A stretch of 37,702 bases of DNA, taken from contig JANXDB010000042.1 in assembly GCA_025060015.1 (NCBI GenBank), forward strand, positions 1-37,702, in the 5' to 3' direction. Below the pieces are notes generated by a model. That model searched no databases and had not been told where the DNA came from. It saw only the letters and a list, made by a program, of their open reading frames with translations. Numbering within the stretch: position 1 is the stretch's first letter; each line of letters opens with the position of its first letter. The translations under genes and the position numbers were made by a program. The stretch is from Caldimicrobium sp. (GTDB taxonomy: Bacteria > Desulfobacterota > Thermodesulfobacteria > Thermodesulfobacteriales > Thermodesulfobacteriaceae). This document shows, in pieces, positions 10,576-18,616 of this stretch.

Positions 10576-11375
10576 TGAATTCCTCCTCTATTATATTTCT
10601 GTTTTGGATTCTTCTCTGTAATTTTCTAATAGCCTCTCCATAGAGAACAATTCTTCCGATGGTTTCATTCTTTTCAATTTTCTCCCTTAATAAATTCAAA
10701 GTCAAAGGTTTACTCAACCAAAACTTAACCTCTCTATAATGCATGCTACTATCGTTTCTCATTTCAATCTCCCCATGTGTTATTCCCGCTACTCTAAACA
10801 AAACCTTCTGATCATCCATTTGCCCCTCTCTTTTGGCCTTAGATGTGGAAACTTCATAACTTTTACTAAGAACTTTGACAACATCCTTGTGCCAGAAAAC
10901 ATGGAAAAATCTATTATCTTTAATTGCCAAAAAATTTACCTCTCCACTATTAAAGATTGCTTTATCTAAAAAGGCTTCTAAAACATTTGGGTTTTTTAGT
11001 AAATTGGCGAGAGCCCGCATGTGAGCTTTCAACATCTCTCTGTAAATAGCTTTATTTCTAACATATTCCTCTCTTTCCTTAGGAAAAAACCCTAATGCAT
11101 TCCAAAAAAATCTCGCTAATATCAAACATACCCTTGAAGACTGAATTTTCTACAAAGTGCTTTTCTCCATACAGAAAAATCTGCCACTTTTTCTCTCCAC
11201 TCTTAACTGAATAACTAAAACCATCTTCATCGATAACATCTTTCTTTGCTCTTGGATCACTTTTGAACTCTTTAGCGATACCTAAGGCAATGGCAAACTC
11301 CCTTGCATCCTCATGCCCTCTTCTCTTCACTGCACTTGCCTTCTCCGATGTCATTGCTCTCTTTCGAGCAGACAT
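10568..11375 (-). pseudogene. probable type II restriction endonuclease, split by a +1 frameshift in a T7 run
   Basis: Two overlapping frames on this strand, 11375-11079 and 11125-10568, join into one 268-residue protein if one T is removed from the run at 11104-11110 (TTTTTTT on the coding strand). The join would read SEIF then WNALGFFPKER. The N-terminal part contains DVIDEDGFSYSVKSGEKKW (residues 46-64), which could be a PD-(D/E)xK nuclease site (an Asp, then SVK58). I do not recognise the exact family. The gene starts 4 bases after the adenine methyltransferase, which strongly suggests a restriction partner. As written, the first frame ends after 98 residues and the product would be inactive. 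Possible explanations are a true mutation, a sequencing or assembly error in the homopolymer, or slippage. AT content looks higher than in the flanking icd and greA genes. Confidence 0.65.
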
Positions 11376-11379
11376 GAGG

Positions 11380-12354
11380 TTATCCCTCTTGGGGATACTT
11401 AATTATCAGTAGTTCCCTTGATTTTTTAATATGTGTGTTATTTTTCTTGATTCTATTAGTTCCTATTCTAATCTCACCCTGACCCATAGTGTAATGAACG
11501 GGAAGTTCAACTATTTCGCAATCTTTATACCATTTCCTTATTGTAGGAGAGTCATTATAAGATAGAATAAATCCACCTTTGTGTTTCAAAAGGAGTTCTC
11601 TTAATACTTGGTGTTCAAAATTTTGATGATGAATAGGAAAGTTTCTCTGTGGATAAAGCCCTCGAAAAACTGAACTATCATCTCCAAGATAATAGGGAGG
11701 ATCACAATAGAGAAAATCATATTCATACTTTGGAATAATCTCTTTGAAATCACCCCAGCAAACTTTTAAATTCTTGACTCTGAAACTTTTTACCCGCTGT
11801 AAAAGGTTATTATAAACTTTTTCATTGGCATAAACACTTGACATCCACTCTAAGAAACCAGGCCCATAGGAGAGATTGTGGTTGAAAAAGTAGTATGCTG
11901 CTAATTTGATAGAAGGCAAATTTATTTCTCTCTGCCAGTGTTTTTTTAATTCCTCCTTTATTTTATGGTAAGTTTCTCTATCTGGTTTTAACTTTTTCAA
12001 CTCTAAATACAGCTCTTGTGGATAGTTAATTTGCACTTGCCAGTAATTTACCAAAACGTCAAAGATATCAAATCCAATTACCTCAATTCCTAACTCTTTA
12101 GCAATGGCAATTTCAATTGAGCCACCACCAAAAAAGGGAGATATAAGCCTTTTTAGATTTTTAGGCAATCTTTCAATAACGTATCCTACTGCCCAGCTTT
12201 TTCCACCTGCATAACGCAAAGGAGAACCAAGATATCGTTTATAACTATTAGACGTTCTTAGATTTTCTAAAAAAAGAGTGCGCCGGTCTAAAAAGTGTGT
12301 TAAACTCTCAAATAAGTTGATTGATATATGTATAGATGGGTTAGCGGATGCCAT
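11380..12354 (-). CDS. D12-class (Dam-type) adenine-N6 DNA methyltransferase
   Basis: The 324-residue protein is a class alpha (D12) N6-adenine methyltransferase, probably the modification half of a type II restriction-modification pair. Motifs in order: SPLRYAGGKS (44-53, motif X), FFGGGSIEI (74-82, motif I, AdoMet binding), GFDIFD (94-99), a helical target-recognition region, and CDPPYY (217-222, motif IV). The C-terminus RELLIIKY is like that of family members. About 40 residues precede motif X, somewhat more than usual; the ATG at 12354 lies two bases after the greA stop, but an internal start cannot be excluded. The recognition sequence cannot be read from the protein. It lies between greA and icd, apparently inserted into a housekeeping operon and transcribed from the greA promoter. 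Confidence 0.88.
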   Translation of the reverse strand: MASANPSIHISINLFESLTHFLDRRTLFLENLRTSNSYKRYLGSPLRYAGGKSWAVGYVIERLPKNLKRLISPFFGGGSIEIAIAKELGIEVIGFDIFDVLVNYWQVQINYPQELYLELKKLKPDRETYHKIKEELKKHWQREINLPSIKLAAYYFFNHNLSYGPGFLEWMSSVYANEKVYNNLLQRVKSFRVKNLKVCWGDFKEIIPKYEYDFLYCDPPYYLGDDSSVFRGLYPQRNFPIHHQNFEHQVLRELLLKHKGGFILSYNDSPTIRKWYKDCEIVELPVHYTMGQGEIRIGTNRIKKNNTHIKKSRELLIIKYPQEG

Positions 12355-12356
12355 TA

Positions 12357-12827
12357 TTACAACTCTATGTCTAAAATCTCATATCTTCTTTGCCCTGCAG
12401 GGGTTTGAACTTTCACCTCATCACCTATTTCTCTTCCAATTAAGGCTCTTGCTAGAGGTGAATTAACTGAAATGCTACCATCCCCTGGATCGGCCTCATA
12501 GGGACCAACGATTCTGTAAGTAACCACTTCCTCGGTTTCTAAATTCAGTAGCTTTACCTTAACTCCGAACTGTACTCGCTCCGGGGGTTCCTTTAGGGGA
12601 GGAATCACCTCTGCCTGGGCCAAAAGTCCGGATAGTTCTTGTATGCGTCCCTCTATATAGGCCTGTCTCTCCTTGGCTGACTCATACTCGGCATTCTCAG
12701 AGAGATCTCCATGGGCTCTTGCCTCTTCAATAGCCTTCACCACTTGACGTCTTTCAAACTTAATGAGATGCTCAAGTTCCTTTTTCAGCTGCTCTAACCC
12801 CTCTGGTGTAAATGGAATCTTGCTCAC
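12357..12827 (-). CDS. greA: transcription elongation factor GreA
   Basis: GreA binds the secondary channel of RNA polymerase and stimulates cleavage of backtracked transcripts. The 156-residue product has the usual N-terminal coiled coil with the acidic tip motif GDLSENAEYESAKE (about residues 40-53), whose Asp and Glu residues are catalytic, and the C-terminal FKBP-like domain ending in SPLARALIGREIGDEV. The start is GTG at 12827: an AGGAGGTGA ribosome binding site (12835-12843) ends 7 bases upstream, which settles it. It is the first gene of the run greA-methyltransferase-restriction gene-icd-leuS-lptE. Confidence 0.97.
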   Translation of the reverse strand: MSKIPFTPEGLEQLKKELEHLIKFERRQVVKAIEEARAHGDLSENAEYESAKERQAYIEGRIQELSGLLAQAEVIPPLKEPPERVQFGVKVKLLNLETEEVVTYRIVGPYEADPGDGSISVNSPLARALIGREIGDEVKVQTPAGQRRYEILDIEL

Positions 12828-12856
12828 CCCTTAGTCACCTCCTGATTTTTTTCCAA

Positions 12857-12884
12857 AGTATAATTCACCTTAGACAAAGTGCAA
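12857..12884 (-). promoter_or_regulatory. sigma-70-type promoter of the greA operon
   Basis: Reading the minus strand, TTGCAC (12884-12879) and TATACT (12862-12857) are 16 bases apart, about 30 bases upstream of the greA start codon. The rest of the 200-base space up to 13027 holds no gene that I can see. Confidence 0.5.
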
Positions 12885-13027
12885 TTACAAAACAAGTCTA
12901 TAAAATACCATAATCACCTTGCTCTTGCTAATACCAATAGGTATATCATTTAAGAATTTTGGAAAGGGATCACCTTTACAAAGTTTTTTAGCAAAGCGGA
13001 GGGGCACTCAAGGGGTAAAGCTTTTCC

Positions 13028-14320
13028 TTAGTGTTTAAAGGCCCTCTGACCTGTAAACATCATGGCCACAGGTGGATAGGCCTCGTTACAAGCCTGGATT
13101 ACCTCCCAATCTCTCACCGAGCCTCCAGGCTGTAATATGGCACTTATGCCCTGCCTGATTGCCACGTCTGCTGCATCCCTAAAGGGTAAAAAGCCATCTG
13201 AAACCATCACAGCGTTAATTAAGCCACCCTTGGCTTTTTTGGTCTCTTCATCAATAGCCTCTTTTTCTTCCTTTGATCTCAAGCCTTTTTCTATTTCCAG
13301 TTCCAGTTCTTTGTAGGAGATACCAAACTTGCTATAGCAAAGCCAATCTCCATAGTTTCTGTAGGCTTTAAAAATAGCGATCTCAGTGCATCCTACGCGG
13401 TCTTGTTCTCCTGTTCCAATGGCAACTGTTCTTTCCTCCTTGACAAAAAGGACTGAATTGGAAGTTACCCCAAGCTCCACCGCCCAGCCAAAGAGCATGT
13501 CTCTTATCTCTCTCTCATCGGGCTTTCTAACACACCTGTACTCCACACCCTCCTTCACCGCCACCGCAGGTTTGAGATCCTCCTCCTTTCTAATCCTGTT
13601 CTTTTGAGATACCTGTAGGATTATGCCCCCGTCCATCAGGCTCTTGAACTCTATGATATATTGATTGGCATACTCTTCAAGCTTATCCATTCTTTTTATC
13701 CTAATGATTCGAAGGTCCTTTTTCTTCTTTAAGATCTCAATAGCTCCCTCTTCATAATCCGGTGCAGCAATTACTTCAAAGTAATGAGGGGCTATAGCTT
13801 CAGCACAGGCCTTGTCAACAGGTCTATTCAGGGCAATAGCACCACCAAAGGCTGCTACCCTGTCTGCGCTCCAAGCCCTAAGGAAAGCCTTCTCCAAGGT
13901 CTCTCCATAGGCTACTCCGCAGGGGTTGTTATGTTTCACTATCACACAGCAGGGTTTTTCGGTGAGATACTTAAGTATGTTTAGCGAGTTGTCCACATCG
14001 GTGAGATTGGTCTTGCTGGGATGCTTTCCAAACTGGATGAAGTCGCTTTCTCTGAGAGAGGATACAAGACCTTTCCCAGGCTGAATGAATTCAATTTCTC
14101 CCAAGAGGAGATTTCCGGCGACAAGTTCATAAAGTGCCGCCTCCTGATCAGGATTTTCGCCATATCTTAGCCCTCTTCTCTCTACAACACCTGGTTCCAC
14201 CTCTAAATCCCAGGTTCGTTTTTTATATATTAGAGTTTGATCCCCAAAGGTTATCCTGAGTTCTGAGGGAAAATGATCGCTCACAATGGTTCTGTACATC
14301 TTCTTTAGATCTTCAGCCAT
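13028..14320 (-). CDS. stand-alone AICAR formyltransferase (PurH C-terminal domain only)
   Basis: The 430-residue protein is the AICAR transformylase half of PurH: it formylates AICAR to FAICAR in purine synthesis. Motifs: GLRYGENPDQ (50-59), the catalytic K129-H130 in VKHNNPCG, VSDGFLPFRDAAD, and a C-terminal MMFTGQRAFKH. It lacks the N-terminal MGS-like IMP cyclohydrolase domain of the usual 520-residue bifunctional PurH, so ring closure must be done by a separate protein elsewhere. Stand-alone formyltransferases of this kind are known in some anaerobes. It lies downstream of lpxB but has its own promoter and a GGAGGTGA ribosome binding site, so expression is likely partly independent of the lipid A genes. 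Confidence 0.88.
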   Translation of the reverse strand: MAEDLKKMYRTIVSDHFPSELRITFGDQTLIYKKRTWDLEVEPGVVERRGLRYGENPDQEAALYELVAGNLLLGEIEFIQPGKGLVSSLRESDFIQFGKHPSKTNLTDVDNSLNILKYLTEKPCCVIVKHNNPCGVAYGETLEKAFLRAWSADRVAAFGGAIALNRPVDKACAEAIAPHYFEVIAAPDYEEGAIEILKKKKDLRIIRIKRMDKLEEYANQYIIEFKSLMDGGIILQVSQKNRIRKEEDLKPAVAVKEGVEYRCVRKPDEREIRDMLFGWAVELGVTSNSVLFVKEERTVAIGTGEQDRVGCTEIAIFKAYRNYGDWLCYSKFGISYKELELEIEKGLRSKEEKEAIDEETKKAKGGLINAVMVSDGFLPFRDAADVAIRQGISAILQPGGSVRDWEVIQACNEAYPPVAMMFTGQRAFKH

Positions 14321-14348
14321 GAGTCACCTCCAATGCTTTGTTTCACTA

Positions 14349-14377
14349 AGTATGTTTAGATTTTTGTGAATTGTCAA
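14349..14377 (-). promoter_or_regulatory. sigma-70-type promoter of the AICAR formyltransferase gene
   Basis: On the minus strand TTGACA (14377-14372) and CATACT (14354-14349) are 17 bases apart. The predicted start lies about 20 bases before the GGAGGTGA ribosome binding site. This fits a separate transcription unit after lpxB. Confidence 0.6.
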
Positions 14378-14379
14378 GG

Positions 14380-15498
14380 CTACTTTTTTAGGTTTTGGGC
14401 AAAGCGGAGGACCTCCTCAGCTATCCTCCAGGTAGCCCCAGGCCCACCAAGGTGCCGAGTGACTTCATTGAGATCAACCAATATCTTGTCTCTTGACCGG
14501 GCCATTCTCTCCAAAGCCAGGCTCAACTCCTGTGGTGTGCTTTTGTCTTGCAGAATTTCAGGATATATCTCCTTTCCGAGGATTAGGTTGGGTAAACTTA
14601 TATACGGCACCTTTACGAGATGTCTCGCTAAAAAATAGAGCCATCGGGGAAGGGTGTAGGTCACCACCGCCGGAGTCCTCAAAAGTGCAGCCTCTAAGGT
14701 TATGGTCCCAGAAGCAAGAAGGGCAACATCAGAGTATTTCAGAACATCGTATTGATTGTTCTCTATGACAAATAGTATCTTGTTGGCCCTTTCCCAAAGA
14801 GCTGAATCCTTTAACCCTGGAGCTTTCACCATAATACCCTGAAAAGATGGATTTCTCCTCTTAAGATCTTCAAAGACCTTCAAAAAGAGAGGCAAATGAC
14901 GCTCCACCTCCCCCTCTCTGCTTCCAGGGAAAAAACTCACCAAAGGCTTGTTTTGATCCAATCGGTATATTTCAAAAAACATCTCCCTTGAAAGATAGGG
15001 CTTGATTACATCAAGAAGGGGATGGCCATGATATTTCACATTAATACCATAGTCTTTGAAAAACTTTTCCTCAAAGGGCAGAATAACAAGAAGTAGGTCC
15101 ACACATTTTTTTATGATGTTTATTCTGTTACGATGCCAGGCCCAAACTTGCGGCGCAACATAGTAGATAACAGGGTAATTTAGGGTTTTGGCAAGCTTAG
15201 CTATCTTTAGATTAAAACCAGGGAAGTCAATGAGCAAAACCAGATCGACCTTTCTTTTCCGAAGCAACTCCTCAATTTTGCGATAGATAAAATAGTACTT
15301 TCTTATATCCGATGGCTTGGGTATACCAATAAGAGAAAGGCTCTCAGCAGAGAAGAGGATCTCTGCCTCGGTTCCTCTGATCTTTGGTCCACCTATGCCA
15401 ACAAAGTGAAAGCTGGGATTTATCTCTCTTATCCTCTTGACTAAAAGGGCACCATAAAGGTCTCCAGAGATTTCTCCAGTAATTATAAGAATTCTCAT
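14380..15498 (-). CDS. lpxB: lipid-A-disaccharide synthase
   Basis: LpxB (GT19) joins UDP-2,3-diacylglucosamine and lipid X to form the lipid A disaccharide at the inner face of the cytoplasmic membrane. The 372-residue protein is of normal length and begins with the GEISGDLYGA motif. It also has FVGIGGPK, LLIDFPGFNLKIA, YYVAPQVWAWHRNR, FPGSREGEVERHLP and LLASGTITLEAAL, all conserved in the family. It is the last gene of fabZ-lpxA-lpxI-oxidoreductase-lpxB and starts 8 bases after the oxidoreductase stop. The operon therefore covers UDP-diacyl sugar cleavage and disaccharide formation; lpxC, lpxD and lpxK are not in the window. Confidence 0.96.
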   Translation of the reverse strand: MRILIITGEISGDLYGALLVKRIREINPSFHFVGIGGPKIRGTEAEILFSAESLSLIGIPKPSDIRKYYFIYRKIEELLRKRKVDLVLLIDFPGFNLKIAKLAKTLNYPVIYYVAPQVWAWHRNRINIIKKCVDLLLVILPFEEKFFKDYGINVKYHGHPLLDVIKPYLSREMFFEIYRLDQNKPLVSFFPGSREGEVERHLPLFLKVFEDLKRRNPSFQGIMVKAPGLKDSALWERANKILFVIENNQYDVLKYSDVALLASGTITLEAALLRTPAVVTYTLPRWLYFLARHLVKVPYISLPNLILGKEIYPEILQDKSTPQELSLALERMARSRDKILVDLNEVTRHLGGPGATWRIAEEVLRFAQNLKK

Positions 15499-15506
15499 GG
15501 CGATCG

Positions 15507-16463
15507 TTATAGAAATCTCTGCAAGTTCTTGGATACCTCTTCCTTGATCTTCAGCGCTAATCCCAGAGACTCGAGGGCCTCTCTCCCAGAGACTCTCACT
15601 GATCTCCTTTCTTTCACAGCCCCTATAAAATCCCTAAGCTCCTCCTTTAAAGGATCATCCTGTGGAAAGTCCTTCTTGTGAACAGCAAAGTCTCTCTCAT
15701 CAAACCTTGGTCTTATCTCAAGAAAGCTCTTCTCCACCGTATCTACACTATAATAGACTCCCTTTTCAAAAACTCTAAACTTTCTCTGCTTCGATAGAGA
15801 GATCCTACTTGCCGTAAGATTGCAGGTCGTCCCATCCTTAAAGACTAACCTGACATTAACAATATCTGGCTTGTCTGTGAAAAGGGGTGCACCAACGGCA
15901 TGCAAAAACTCCAAGTCAAAACCTCCCTTAAGACAAAAAACAAGATCTAAATCGTGTATCATCAGGTCCAGCACCACATCTATGTCTAAATTTCTCTCAA
16001 CGAAACCACTCAGCCTGTGAACCTCGATAAAAAGGGGTCTTTTTGCCCTGTTTAAGAGTAAGTTCACCGCACTTTGATATCGCTCCACATAGCCCACCTG
16101 AAAGGGGATACCCTTTTTTTCTGCAAGACTTACCAACTCCTCTGCCATGGAGAACTCATGGGCAATTGGCTTTTCCAAAAATAGGGGCTTGCCTGCAGAT
16201 AAAATCTCTTTAGCTATTTCATAATGAGTATAAGTGGGCGTGGCCACCACAAAAAGATCTCCCTCTGAGATTGCCTTCCTGTAATCATCTCCGATCTTAA
16301 GAGACACTTTACTCTTGTTCTTCAACTCCTCTACCACAGCCTTTAACCTATCTTCCCTTAGGTCCACAAGATAAAGCTGATCAACCTCAGGGAGCTCCAC
16401 CAATTTTTCTGCATGAAATTTACCTAAATGTCCCACTCCCACAAGAACCACCCTGCAACTCAT
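15507..16463 (-). CDS. Gfo/Idh/MocA-family oxidoreductase in the lipid A cluster (possible GnnA)
   Basis: The 318-residue protein has an N-terminal Rossmann domain (VGVGHLGKFHAEKL, residues 8-21), the family motif EKPIA (97-101) with the catalytic lysine, and a C-terminal domain with LMIHDLDLV. It is an NAD(P)-dependent sugar dehydrogenase; the substrate is not evident from the sequence. Its place between lpxI and lpxB is suggestive: in Acidithiobacillus, gnnA encodes such an oxidoreductase in an lpx cluster, forming UDP-3-keto-GlcNAc which GnnB aminates to UDP-GlcNAc3N, giving amide-linked acyl chains at position 3 of lipid A. No gnnB aminotransferase is present here, so this assignment is inference. 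It ends 8 bases before lpxB and starts 3 bases after lpxI. Confidence 0.82.
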   Translation of the reverse strand: MSCRVVLVGVGHLGKFHAEKLVELPEVDQLYLVDLREDRLKAVVEELKNKSKVSLKIGDDYRKAISEGDLFVVATPTYTHYEIAKEILSAGKPLFLEKPIAHEFSMAEELVSLAEKKGIPFQVGYVERYQSAVNLLLNRAKRPLFIEVHRLSGFVERNLDIDVVLDLMIHDLDLVFCLKGGFDLEFLHAVGAPLFTDKPDIVNVRLVFKDGTTCNLTASRISLSKQRKFRVFEKGVYYSVDTVEKSFLEIRPRFDERDFAVHKKDFPQDDPLKEELRDFIGAVKERRSVRVSGREALESLGLALKIKEEVSKNLQRFL

Positions 16464-16466
16464 TCT

Positions 16467-17279
16467 CTACTTAACCCCCACAATCGTTATCTGGTATTTA
16501 TCAGCCAGCTCTATAGCCTGAGATCTTTGAAGAAAGAATGTCCTTTCGGCTTCCAATGCTAAGACCTTGGCTTTGGCCTTGATCATGATCTCTATGGTCT
16601 GAAGACCAACCACCGGTAGATCAAGCCTAATGTCTTGATTGGGCTTGGCAGTCTTTACCACCACAGCCTGCGACCTAAGTTTACCCCCTCTAAGAATGGT
16701 GGCATCAGTTCCCTCTAAGGCCTCCACTGCCACGGTCATCTTATCCTTTACCACCACGCACTGACCAATGTCAAGCTCGCCTATGGCTTTACCAATCCGC
16801 ATGCCATACCTTATATCCTCCCACTCTGAAGGAGTGGGCTCTACCTTGGTATATACCATCTCTTCCACTAAGTATTTCTTTAGAAACTCCGCAGGGCCTC
16901 TTATTCTAAAGCCCTCTCCCTCAAGATCTGCAGCTAAGGCCTTAAGTAAGGTGTTATCCTCTCTGTTAGATAGCCTCTTCCAAAGATTAAGGGCTCTCTT
17001 GTCTGGAAAGTTAAACCTCAGAGCCAAACTCTTTTCTATTTTGCCTAAAAAGATAAGATTAACCACGCCTTCCTTTTTGAAAATCTCTATTAACTTTTCC
17101 AACTGTCCAATGTATATCTGATAGACTTTCTTGGCGTAAGACTCCAGATTTTTGGCCTGATTTCTGGAAAATGTGAGGGCTATAAGGCTAAAACCCTGGG
17201 TCTTCAGTTCCTCAGCAAGGATGAGGGGAAAAGCCCCTTCCCCTGCAACAAGGCCTATCTTCGAGCTTCCTTCATCCAT
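16467..17279 (-). CDS. lpxI: UDP-2,3-diacylglucosamine pyrophosphatase LpxI
   Basis: LpxI (DUF1009 family) hydrolyses UDP-2,3-diacylglucosamine to lipid X and UMP; it replaces the unrelated LpxH in many bacteria. The 270-residue product has IGLVAGEGAFPLILAEE at the N-terminus, the conserved interdomain segment FLGKIEKS, and RLDLPVVGLQTIE near residue 220. D220 lies where the catalytic Asp of Caulobacter LpxI (D225) is found. Length is normal. It is flanked by lpxA (6 bases upstream) and the oxidoreductase gene, in the pathway order lpxA-lpxI-lpxB. Confidence 0.94.
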   Translation of the reverse strand: MDEGSSKIGLVAGEGAFPLILAEELKTQGFSLIALTFSRNQAKNLESYAKKVYQIYIGQLEKLIEIFKKEGVVNLIFLGKIEKSLALRFNFPDKRALNLWKRLSNREDNTLLKALAADLEGEGFRIRGPAEFLKKYLVEEMVYTKVEPTPSEWEDIRYGMRIGKAIGELDIGQCVVVKDKMTVAVEALEGTDATILRGGKLRSQAVVVKTAKPNQDIRLDLPVVGLQTIEIMIKAKAKVLALEAERTFFLQRSQAIELADKYQITIVGVK

Positions 17280-17285
17280 AGGGAC

Positions 17286-18095
17286 CTAAAAGGCCTCTTC
17301 CCCCTCATAGGGCTTTCTTCTCATTATACCCTGTTTAGAGGGATTTTCCAAAAATCTTATGAGTTCAAGAATCACGGGATCATCATCGAATATGTCCTTG
17401 AGCTCTTGAATAACCTCACGAATGGTGGCTGGTCCATCGGTAAATATACCTAAAGCCTGAGAGATCTTACGAATCTGTTCTTTGGAAAAGCCTGCCCTTC
17501 TAAGGCCGACCAAATTCAAACCCTGAATTTTGGCAGGAATCCCAAAGACCTTTACATAGGGAGGCACATCCTTATCAACGCCTGTCATCCCACTTACAAA
17601 GGCATAGCTTCCGATTCTACAAAACTGATGTACTGCTGAAAAGCCCCCCATTACCACTCTATCCCGCACTTCTACATGCCCTCCCAAGGTGGCATTATTG
17701 GACATAATCACATGATTACCCACTTGACAATCGTGGGCCACATGGACATAACTCATAAGGAGACAGTGGTCACCAATACGGGTGTAACCCCTGTCCTGGA
17801 CAGTTCCCCTATGGATAGTAACAAATTCCCTTATGAGGTTGTGATTTCCAATTTCCACATAGGTTTCTTCCCCTTTGTAGGCAAGGTGTTGAGGTGGTGT
17901 GCCAATCACTGCAAAGGGCCCTATTTGATTATAAGCTCCGATCCTGGTATGACTCTCTATGTAGGAGTTGGCCTTTACAACAGTTCCCTTTCCTATGACT
18001 ACCTTTGGTCCTATGAAAGCATTTGGGCCTATTACCACATCTTCTTCGATTTCTGCACTCCCATCCACATGGGCAGTAGGATGAATCTTAGCCAT
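17286..18095 (-). CDS. lpxA: UDP-N-acetylglucosamine acyltransferase LpxA
   Basis: LpxA transfers a 3-hydroxyacyl chain from ACP to position 3 of UDP-GlcNAc (or UDP-GlcNAc3N), the first step of lipid A synthesis. The 269-residue protein has the left-handed beta-helix hexapeptide repeats from residue 4 on, the TIHRGTVQ loop, the catalytic His (H121 in VAHDC, matching E. coli H125) and the C-terminal helical domain. The Gly equivalent to E. coli G173, part of the chain-length ruler, is kept (G169), which would allow long hydroxyacyl chains. ATG 18095 was chosen; the frame extends to a TTG at 18119, but the ATG overlaps the fabZ stop as ATGGCTAA and begins the typical MAKIHPTA sequence. Confidence 0.96.
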   Translation of the reverse strand: MAKIHPTAHVDGSAEIEEDVVIGPNAFIGPKVVIGKGTVVKANSYIESHTRIGAYNQIGPFAVIGTPPQHLAYKGEETYVEIGNHNLIREFVTIHRGTVQDRGYTRIGDHCLLMSYVHVAHDCQVGNHVIMSNNATLGGHVEVRDRVVMGGFSAVHQFCRIGSYAFVSGMTGVDKDVPPYVKVFGIPAKIQGLNLVGLRRAGFSKEQIRKISQALGIFTDGPATIREVIQELKDIFDDDPVILELIRFLENPSKQGIMRRKPYEGEEAF

Positions 18096-18546
18096 TTTTA
18101 ACCTCAACCATAGCTGCAATTATTTCAGCCTGAGCAACCACCTTATCATCAACCTTGGCAACCACATTGGTTCTTATAATGTGTCCCTTCCTCTTAAAAC
18201 CCTCAGCCTCTATTATCAAGGTATCTCCTGGAAAAACTGGATTTTTAAAACGCACATTTTCCATGCCTGCCAGCACAAAGAGTTTATCCGCGCACTCTGG
18301 AAAGACAACCTTCAGATAAATGGCACCTGTTTGGGCCATTGCCTCGAGTATCAAAACCCCTGGCATAATAGGATAATCGGGGAAATGACCCTGAAAGTAA
18401 GGCTCGTTAATACTCACATTTTTTAGGGCTTTGATATAAGCTCTTTCCCTATCAATTTCCAAGACCCTATCAACCATTAAGAAGGGATAACGATGGGGTA
18501 TAGTCTGAAGGATCCCTCTAATACTAAGCTCCTTTTTTTCCTCCAT
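18088..18546 (-). CDS. fabZ: (3R)-hydroxyacyl-ACP dehydratase FabZ
   Basis: FabZ dehydrates 3-hydroxyacyl-ACP in fatty acid elongation and competes with LpxA for the same hydroxyacyl-ACP, which explains the common fabZ-lpxA pairing. The 152-residue hot-dog-fold protein has IPHRYPFLMVDRV (16-28), FQGHFPDYPIMPGVL with catalytic H54, and E68 in ILEAMAQ. The C-terminal RFKNPVFPGD and KVDDKVVAQAEI segments are typical. The ATG follows an AGAGGGGG ribosome binding site. It is the first gene of the lipid A operon and overlaps lpxA by 8 bases. Confidence 0.97.
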   Translation of the reverse strand: MEEKKELSIRGILQTIPHRYPFLMVDRVLEIDRERAYIKALKNVSINEPYFQGHFPDYPIMPGVLILEAMAQTGAIYLKVVFPECADKLFVLAGMENVRFKNPVFPGDTLIIEAEGFKRKGHIIRTNVVAKVDDKVVAQAEIIAAMVEVKNG

Positions 18547-18577
18547 AAATAGCCCCCTCTTTCTATTTCAGGAATTC

Positions 18578-18606
18578 ATATTATCATAATTTAAAAATCT
18601 TTACAA
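18578..18606 (-). promoter_or_regulatory. possible promoter of the fabZ-lpx operon
   Basis: On the minus strand TTGTAA (18606-18601) and TAATAT (18583-18578) are 17 bases apart, about 30 bases upstream of fabZ in the 70-base divergent space shared with the siroheme decarboxylase gene. The -35 match is partial. Confidence 0.4.
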
Positions 18607-18616
18607 GGTAAAGGAA

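Noticed and set aside
17676-18101. A 141-codon frame on the + strand opposite lpxA
   Set aside because: It mirrors the hexapeptide-repeat coding of lpxA; periodic codons in lpxA produce the open complement.
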